A stretch of 64,000 nucleotides of DNA from Tsukamurella sp. TY48. GTDB lineage: Bacteria > Actinomycetota > Actinomycetes > Mycobacteriales > Mycobacteriaceae. Location of the stretch: the NCBI RefSeq assembly GCF_019656655.1, contig NZ_BPMV01000002.1, positions 372,001 through 436,000 on the forward strand, written 5' to 3'. The notes under the pieces are model-generated. The model had not been told where the DNA came from, made no database searches, and saw only the letters and a list, made by a program, of their open reading frames with translations. Within the stretch, counting starts at the first letter, position 1. Each line of letters starts with the position of its first letter. Position numbers and translations under genes: made by a program. Positions 59,100 through 64,000 of the stretch are shown here, one piece after another.

Positions 59100-60677
59100 A
59101 TGCGCACCGCCCGCCGCACCGTCGGCCTCATTACAGCAGTAGCACTGGCCGCGGGGGCCTGCTCGTCGGGCGGCGACACCGCGGACGACCGGCTGGTGCT
59201 CGCCGAGAGTCAACCGCTCAACTCCTTCAATCCCCTCACCGGCTACGGCGAACTGGGCGTCTCGCCGCTCTACGACGGGCTGTACCGGCCCGATGCCGGC
59301 ACCGACGCGCAGGTCCCGAATCTGGTGCCCGCGCTGGCCGCGGCCGCGCCCGAGCGGATCGGGCCGCGCACCTGGCGGATCCGGCTGCGCTCCGGCGTCA
59401 CCTTCTCCGACGGCAGCGCCTTCGACGCCGCCGACGTCGCGGCGACCTACCGCGCCGCCCGGGATCCGAAAGTGGCGGCCGACATCGCCACCCACGTCGC
59501 CCCGGTGGAGGACGTGACCGCCGAGGGCGACGGCGCCGTCACCGTCCGGCTGAGCACGGACGGCGATCCCACCCCCTACCTGTTGCTCGGCATCGTCCCG
59601 TCCGAGCGTGTGGAGGAACGCCCCGCCGCGGAGTGGAAACTCAACCGCGCGCCCGTGGGAACCGGCCCGTACCGGCTGGATTCGCTGGCCAACGATCAGG
59701 CCGTCCTCACCGCCCGGACGGACCGCGGTGAGCAACCCGCGGTGCGGCGCGTGGTGTACACACTGGTCCCGGACGACAATGCGCGGGCCCAGCGGGTCCG
59801 GGCCGGCGAGGTCGACGGTGCGCTCCTGCCGCCGAAACTCGCGGCATCACTGGGCGGCCGCGACGGTGTCCGCACCATGACGGTGAAATCGGCGGACTGG
59901 CGCGGGGTCTCGCTGCCGGCGGGCAACCCCTTCACCGCCGACCCCGCCGCGCGGCGGGCGATGAATCTCGGTGTGGACCGGGCCGCGATCGTCTCCGGCG
60001 TGCTCGCCGGTGCCGGTGAGCCGGCGAGCACGCCCTACTCCTCGGTGTACGGCGCCGCCTACGAGCCCGCGGCGCAGATCGCCGTCGACGCCGCCGGTGC
60101 CGCACGCGTGCTCGACGAGGCCGGATGGCGCGCCGGACCCGACGGTGTGCGCACCCGCGACGGCCGGACGGCGAGTTTCCCGCTGCTCTACAACGCGCAG
60201 GACACCGTCCGCCGCGACCTGGCGGTGGCCTTCGCGGCGGCGATGAAGCCGCTCGGCATCGCCGTCACCCCGCAGGGCAGCAGCTGGGACGACATCGAGA
60301 AGCGCACCGGCGACGCCGCGATCCTGTTGGGCGGCGGCGAGACGCCCTTCAGCATCGACGCGCAGGGTTACGACGCCCTGCACACGCGGGTCCCCAACTC
60401 GTCGCCGTACAGCAACCCGGGTGATTTCACCGCGCCCGGCCTGGACGTCCTGCTCGATCGCGCGCGCAATCTGGGGCCCGGGCCGGAGAAGGACGCCACC
60501 TACCGGGAGGTGCAGCGCACGTACGTCGCGCAGCCCTCGGCGGTGTACCTGGCGCATCTGCATCACGTGTACGCGGTGCGGTCCGCCGGGTGGTCCTTCG
60601 CGCCGCCGATCCTCGAACCGCACGCGCACGGTGTCACCTGGGGCCCGTGGTGGAACCTGCCCTCGTGGAAACGCTGA
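59100..60677 (+). CDS. Family-5 ABC substrate-binding lipoprotein (NikA/DppA type)
   Basis: The product has 525 residues. The lipoprotein signal ends AGAC (Cys21). SBP_bac_5 marks are PLYDGLYRPD, RTWRIRLRSGVTFSDGSAFDAADV (in adjacent parts) and APVGTGPYRLDSL near residue 185. The C-terminal part holds AHLHHVY and EPHAHG, histidine clusters that could contact a metal or metal complex. It heads a five-gene operon with ATGA-type overlaps. Peptides or nickel/metallophore complexes are the family's substrates; the ArsR neighbour favours a metal. Confidence 0.9.
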   Translation: MRTARRTVGLITAVALAAGACSSGGDTADDRLVLAESQPLNSFNPLTGYGELGVSPLYDGLYRPDAGTDAQVPNLVPALAAAAPERIGPRTWRIRLRSGVTFSDGSAFDAADVAATYRAARDPKVAADIATHVAPVEDVTAEGDGAVTVRLSTDGDPTPYLLLGIVPSERVEERPAAEWKLNRAPVGTGPYRLDSLANDQAVLTARTDRGEQPAVRRVVYTLVPDDNARAQRVRAGEVDGALLPPKLAASLGGRDGVRTMTVKSADWRGVSLPAGNPFTADPAARRAMNLGVDRAAIVSGVLAGAGEPASTPYSSVYGAAYEPAAQIAVDAAGAARVLDEAGWRAGPDGVRTRDGRTASFPLLYNAQDTVRRDLAVAFAAAMKPLGIAVTPQGSSWDDIEKRTGDAAILLGGGETPFSIDAQGYDALHTRVPNSSPYSNPGDFTAPGLDVLLDRARNLGPGPEKDATYREVQRTYVAQPSAVYLAHLHHVYAVRSAGWSFAPPILEPHAHGVTWGPWWNLPSWKR

Positions 60678-61666
60678 GGCCGCCGCGGCGGCGCGGCCGG
60701 GCGGTCGGGCGGCTGCTGCTGATCCGTGCGGCGATCGCGGTCCCCCTGCTCGCGGTGATCTCGGTGGCGTTGTTCGCGCTGGCCTCGCTGTCCCCGTTCG
60801 ATCCGCTCGCCGGCTATCTGGGGGCGAACTACCAGTCGGCCTCGCAGGCGCAGCGCGAGGCGGCGCGCGCGGCCTACGGGGTCGACGCGAGCTGGTGGTC
60901 GGCCTGGTGGCACTGGATATCCGGGCTGGCGGCGGGCGATCTGGGCTTCTCTGCCACCCAGAGCCGGCCCACGAGCGAGGTGCTCGCGGAGGGCCTGCCG
61001 TTCACGGTCGGGCTATCGGCGGCGGCGCTGATCGCGGCCGCGGTGCTGGCGATCGCGCTCGGCGGGATCGCCGGGATGCGCACCGGCGGCGTGCTCGACC
61101 GGGTGGTCACGGGCGCCGCGACGGCGCTCGCGGCCACGCCGCCGTTCGTGGTCTCGCTGGTGTTGGTCGCGGTGTTCGCCGTGGGCCTGCGAGCGCTGCC
61201 CACCTCCGGGGCACGGGTGCCCGGAGAGCCGTACACCGCGGCGGGTCTCGCCTCCCACGCGGTGCTGCCGCTGGTCGCGCTGGCGCTCTCCCAGGTGCCC
61301 TGGCTGCTGCTGTCGATGCGGGCGGCCGTAGCGGATGCGGCCGGGTCCGATGCGGTGCGCGGGGCCCGCGCCCGGGGGGTGAGCGGCGTGCGGCTGCTGC
61401 GCGGGCACATCGGCCCGGTCTCGATCCTGCCCACACTGGCGCTGCTCGGGACCCGGCTGCCCGAGGTGATCGCGGGTGCCGCGGTGGTGGAAACGGTCTT
61501 CGGCTGGCCGGGCGTCGCTGCGGCGCTGGTGGATTCGGCGATCGCGCTGGACTTCCCGCTGTTCGCCGCACTGTCGGTGCTCGCCGCCGCTGCGGTGCTG
61601 GTGGGATCGGCGCTGTCCGATGCCGCGGCGCTGTGGCTCGATCCCCGGATCGAGCTCGCCGGATGA
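60665..61666 (+). CDS. Nik/Dpp-type ABC permease subunit B
   Basis: The product has 333 residues from the GTG at 60665, overlapping the binding-protein gene by 13 bases. It has six hydrophobic segments, the BPD_transp_1 loop DAAGSDAVRGARARGVSGVRLLRGH (EAA-like, in adjacent parts) and VETVFGWPGVAAALVDSAI, which is typical of NikB/DppB/OppB. The large loop with Trp-rich SWWSAWWHWISG is external. It pairs with the next permease. Confidence 0.9.
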   Translation: METLRPPRRRGRAVGRLLLIRAAIAVPLLAVISVALFALASLSPFDPLAGYLGANYQSASQAQREAARAAYGVDASWWSAWWHWISGLAAGDLGFSATQSRPTSEVLAEGLPFTVGLSAAALIAAAVLAIALGGIAGMRTGGVLDRVVTGAATALAATPPFVVSLVLVAVFAVGLRALPTSGARVPGEPYTAAGLASHAVLPLVALALSQVPWLLLSMRAAVADAAGSDAVRGARARGVSGVRLLRGHIGPVSILPTLALLGTRLPEVIAGAAVVETVFGWPGVAAALVDSAIALDFPLFAALSVLAAAAVLVGSALSDAAALWLDPRIELAG

Positions 61667-62463
61667 AGCGCTGGCCCTGGGTCGCGCTGACCGCGATCGT
61701 CGTCTTCGCGGTCGCGGTACCCGTGCTCGCCGGGCCGCAGGTCGCGGATTTCGCTGCGGCCCTGCGCCCGCCGGGGTCGGGTTCCGTGCTGGGCACCGAC
61801 CATTCCGGGTACGACCTGGCGGTGCGCACGGCGTCGGCGCTGCGGATCTCCCTGCTGCTCGCGGCGATCTGCGCGGTGTTGTCCGCGGTGATAGGTCTCG
61901 CGGTGGGGCTGGCGGCCGCCACGCTGGGAGGCTGGTTCGATGCGGTGCTGATGCGCCTGGTGGACGGGGTGAACGCCCTCCCGCACCTGGTGGTGGGGGT
62001 GGTGATCGCGGCGCTGTGGCGCGGTGATCCGGTGGCGATCGTCGCCTCGATCGCGCTGACGCACTGGCCGTCGGTGGCCCGCGTGGTGCGGGCCGAACTG
62101 CTGGCGGCCACGACGTCCGGGTGGGTGGAGACCTCTCGCCTGGCGGGAGCGTCGCGCCTCTTCGTGGCGCGCCGGCACCTGCTGCCCGCCGTCTCCGGAC
62201 AGGCGCTGGTGGCGGCGATCGTCATACTGCCGCACGCGGTCTGGCACGAGAGCACGCTGTCCTTCCTGGGCGTCGGCCTGTCCCCCGATCGCGCGAGCCT
62301 GGGGTCGCTGCTCGGCCAGGCCCGCGGCGATGTGCTGACGGGTGCCTGGTGGACGCTCGCGGTGCCGGGGCTCGCCCTGGTGGCCACGGCACTGGTGTGC
62401 GCGGCGTGCGGTGCGAGCATCCGCCGGGCCACCGCCGCACCGGCCCCGCAGGTGTGGCGATGA
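61663..62463 (+). CDS. Nik/Dpp-type ABC permease subunit C
   Basis: The product has 266 residues. It begins with one membrane segment and then GSVLGTDHSGYDLAVRTASALRISL, the N-terminal signature of NikC/DppC/OppC. The ATPase-contact loop is VETSRLAGASRLFVARRHLLP and the C-terminal region ESTLSFLGVGLSPDRASLG is typical. ATGA overlaps join it to the subunits on both sides. Confidence 0.9.
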   Translation: MKRWPWVALTAIVVFAVAVPVLAGPQVADFAAALRPPGSGSVLGTDHSGYDLAVRTASALRISLLLAAICAVLSAVIGLAVGLAAATLGGWFDAVLMRLVDGVNALPHLVVGVVIAALWRGDPVAIVASIALTHWPSVARVVRAELLAATTSGWVETSRLAGASRLFVARRHLLPAVSGQALVAAIVILPHAVWHESTLSFLGVGLSPDRASLGSLLGQARGDVLTGAWWTLAVPGLALVATALVCAACGASIRRATAAPAPQVWR

Positions 62464-63194
62464 CGGCGAGGCTGCGCGGGCTGACCGTGCGCGCCGGGGC
62501 GAACACGGTGCTGGATTCCGTCGACCTCACGGTGCCCAGCGGCGCGGTCACGGCCCTGGTCGGCGAATCCGGCTGCGGCAAGTCGATGGTCGCGTCGGCG
62601 CTCTGCGGTCTCCTGCCTCCCGGCGTCGACGTGTCGGGTGCTGTGACGGTGCACGGCCGGCGGCTCGGGCCCCGCGACGGCGCCTGGTCGGCCCTGCGGG
62701 GCCGCGCGGTGGGGACGGTTCCGCAGTCCGCGGCCACCTCCTTCACGCCGGTGCGCACGGTGCGCTCCCAGCTCGACGAGGTGATCCATGTCCTGGGCGC
62801 GGATCGGACCACCGAACAGCTCTGCGCCGCAGCGGGTCTGCCGGCGGCCGCGCTGGACTTGTATCCGCACGAGCTATCGGGCGGGATGGCGCAGCGGGCC
62901 GCGGTCGCCGCGGCGGTGGCGGGCGATCCGACCCTGCTGCTGGCGGACGAGCCGACCTCCGCACTGGACCCGGCGACCGCCGCAGGGGTCCTCGCGCTGC
63001 TGCGGGGGCACGCCGATGCGGGTGCGGCGGTCCTGGTGATCACGCACGACCTGCGCGCGGTCCTCGATGTCGGCTGCGATGCGCTCGCGGTGATGCGAAA
63101 CGGCCGCATCCTCTACTCGGGCTCCCCCGACGGCGTGCCCGCCGACCATCCCGACGCCGAGTACATCGGCGCCTTCTTCGAGGAGATCGAATGA
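62460..63194 (+). CDS. Nik/Dpp-type ABC ATPase subunit D
   Basis: The product has 244 residues, close to NikD (about 254) and much shorter than DppD/OppD (about 330), because the C-terminal Fe-S/oligopeptide extension is missing. Walker A GESGCGKS, signature ELSGGMAQRAAVAAAVA, Walker [15 protein letters not shown] and switch VITHD are intact. The PQSAATSFTPVRTVRSQL Q-loop stretch is typical of this family. The short form supports a nickel-type system. Confidence 0.88.
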   Translation: MTARLRGLTVRAGANTVLDSVDLTVPSGAVTALVGESGCGKSMVASALCGLLPPGVDVSGAVTVHGRRLGPRDGAWSALRGRAVGTVPQSAATSFTPVRTVRSQLDEVIHVLGADRTTEQLCAAAGLPAAALDLYPHELSGGMAQRAAVAAAVAGDPTLLLADEPTSALDPATAAGVLALLRGHADAGAAVLVITHDLRAVLDVGCDALAVMRNGRILYSGSPDGVPADHPDAEYIGAFFEEIE

Positions 63195-63862
63195 CCGCGA
63201 TCGTGGGATCGGGAATCGTGGTGCGTCGCGGCGGCCGCGCCGTGCTCGACGGTGTCGACGTCACCGTCACGCCGGGCGCCGTCACCGGCGTGCTCGGGCC
63301 GTCCGGCGCGGGAAAGACCACCCTGCTCCGGGTGCTGGCCGGGCTGGTGCCGGTGGACGGCGGCACCGTCGATCACGGCGGCGGAGCCGGGTACCCCGAG
63401 CCGGGCACGGTGGCCCTGCTCGCGCAGCATCCGCGCACGGTGTGCAATCCGCGGTGGTCGCTCGCGGACGTGATCGACGAGCCGCGGCGCATCGCGGGCA
63501 CGCCGCGCGATGCAGGTCTGGTGCAGGAAGCGGCGAACCGGGCGGGGCTCGATCCGGTGCTACTGCAACGGTTCCCCTCCCAGGTGAGCGACGGTCAGCT
63601 GCAGCGCGCGTGCCTGGCCCGGATCCTGGTGCAACAGCCGCGGTTCGTGCTCGCCGACGAGCCCGTGGCGATGCTCGACCCGGTCACCGCGCGGGCGGTG
63701 CTGCGGGTGCTCGACGCGCTGACGGCGGCGGGGACCGGGCTCGCCCTGGTGAGCCATCACGAGAGGCTGGTGCGCAATCGCGCGTCGACGGTGGTGCGGC
63801 TTCAGTCGAGCGGCGCGACGTCGACCGAGACGTCGATCGACGACCCCCGCGAGTCGGTGTAG
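63191..63862 (+). CDS. Nik/Dpp-type ABC ATPase subunit E/F with altered signature motif
   Basis: The product has 223 residues. Walker A GPSGAGKTT, the family stretch RTVCNPRWSLADVIDEP, Walker B FVLADEPVAMLDPV and switch LVSHHE are present. The signature reads QVSDGQLQRACLAR, with Ser-Asp-Gly-Gln instead of Ser-Gly-Gly-Gln, so one ATP site may be less active. It closes the importer operon and overlaps the transglutaminase-like gene by 61 bases tail to tail. Confidence 0.87.
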   Translation: MTAIVGSGIVVRRGGRAVLDGVDVTVTPGAVTGVLGPSGAGKTTLLRVLAGLVPVDGGTVDHGGGAGYPEPGTVALLAQHPRTVCNPRWSLADVIDEPRRIAGTPRDAGLVQEAANRAGLDPVLLQRFPSQVSDGQLQRACLARILVQQPRFVLADEPVAMLDPVTARAVLRVLDALTAAGTGLALVSHHERLVRNRASTVVRLQSSGATSTETSIDDPRESV

Positions 63863-64000
63863 ATCACGCCGCGCAGCGGAGGCACGTCCTCGTAGTCCCT
63901 GCCCCAGGCCACGGTCACGTGCCGCTCGTCGACGAACTTGTTGTTGGTGGGGTCGAAGGGCAGCCACACGTCGCCGGGCAACCACACTGCGGCCCAGGCG
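63802..64000 (-). CDS. Transglutaminase-like protein, C-terminal part (cut by window edge)
   Basis: About 65 C-terminal residues are in the window. They read AWAAVWLPGDVWLPFDPTNN, then RHVTVAWGRDYEDVPPLRGVIY, the conserved end of actinobacterial transglutaminase-like proteins in which the Asp of DPTN completes the Cys-His-Asp triad. The catalytic Cys and most of the His region lie outside. The last 61 bases overlap the ATPase gene on the other strand. Confidence 0.8.
   Translation of the reverse strand, partial: AWAAVWLPGDVWLPFDPTNNKFVDERHVTVAWGRDYEDVPPLRGVIYTDSRGSSIDVSVDVAPLD

Overview
This is a high-GC actinobacterial chromosome segment. The gene content and order point to the Mycobacteriales (mycolic-acid actinobacteria). 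A Tsukamurella- or Gordonia-like host is my guess; the sequence alone does not fix the genus. The block from hisB to ilvA (about 9.6-39.3 kb) carries the same landmark genes as the M. tuberculosis Rv1559-Rv1601 region (hisDCB, nadABC with a Nudix regulator, a DUF2567 protein, bsaP, bioB, bioDFA, treY, ilvA). The block from about 50 to 58.7 kb matches the M. tuberculosis aroE-mltG-ruvX-alaS neighbourhood. I see no insertion sequence, prophage, CRISPR array, rRNA or tRNA. No stretch longer than about 250 bases lacks a gene.

Layout. 0-9.6 kb: a quinone oxidoreductase fragment, then a ureide (allantoin) catabolic island: an IclR regulator, a DUF6986 CitE-like aldolase, AllE, an Asp/Glu-racemase-fold enzyme, an NCS1 permease and AllB, with an M61 peptidase lipoprotein between. 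9.6-13.4 kb: hisDCB preceded by an isochorismatase-like hydrolase. 13.5-17.6 kb: an acyltransferase, an AraC-type regulator with two VOC proteins, adhC and a DUF1345 protein. 17.6-21.7 kb: nadABC divergent from an NrtR-like repressor. 21.8-25.4 kb: a membrane protein, a patatin and a flavin monooxygenase/FMN reductase pair. 25.4-31.6 kb: biotin genes bioB-bsaP and bioA-bioF-bioD around a PAP2 phosphatase. 31.7-39.3 kb: treY without treX/treZ, luciferase-like oxidoreductases, a PPOX protein and ilvA.

39.4-50 kb is an accessory-looking region: a NarL-type two-component system, a polar-amino-acid-type ABC importer, four luciferase-like monooxygenases and an acyl-CoA ligase. It resembles in content the B. 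subtilis ytmI/cmo-type operon for S-modified cysteines, so I read it as an organosulfur uptake and breakdown locus. 50-58.7 kb is housekeeping (prepilin peptidase, thioesterase, aroE, mltG, ruvX, alaS, rarA, a phosphotransferase). 58.7-63.9 kb is a five-gene Nik/Dpp-type ABC importer divergent from a small histidine-rich ArsR regulator. The window ends in a transglutaminase-like gene.

Regulation is unusually readable. At least 16 genes have a TANNNT hexamer 6-8 bases before an ATG/GTG, usually without a Shine-Dalgarno sequence, which is the layout of mycobacterial leaderless mRNAs. Candidate operators are visible for the IclR regulator (four TTCCG-N5-CGGAA-like sites at both ureide promoter regions), BioQ (TGAAC-N3-GTTCA at bioB and bioF), NrtR (TTTTCG-N9-CGAAAA) and ArsR (ATCTGT-N8-ACAGAT).
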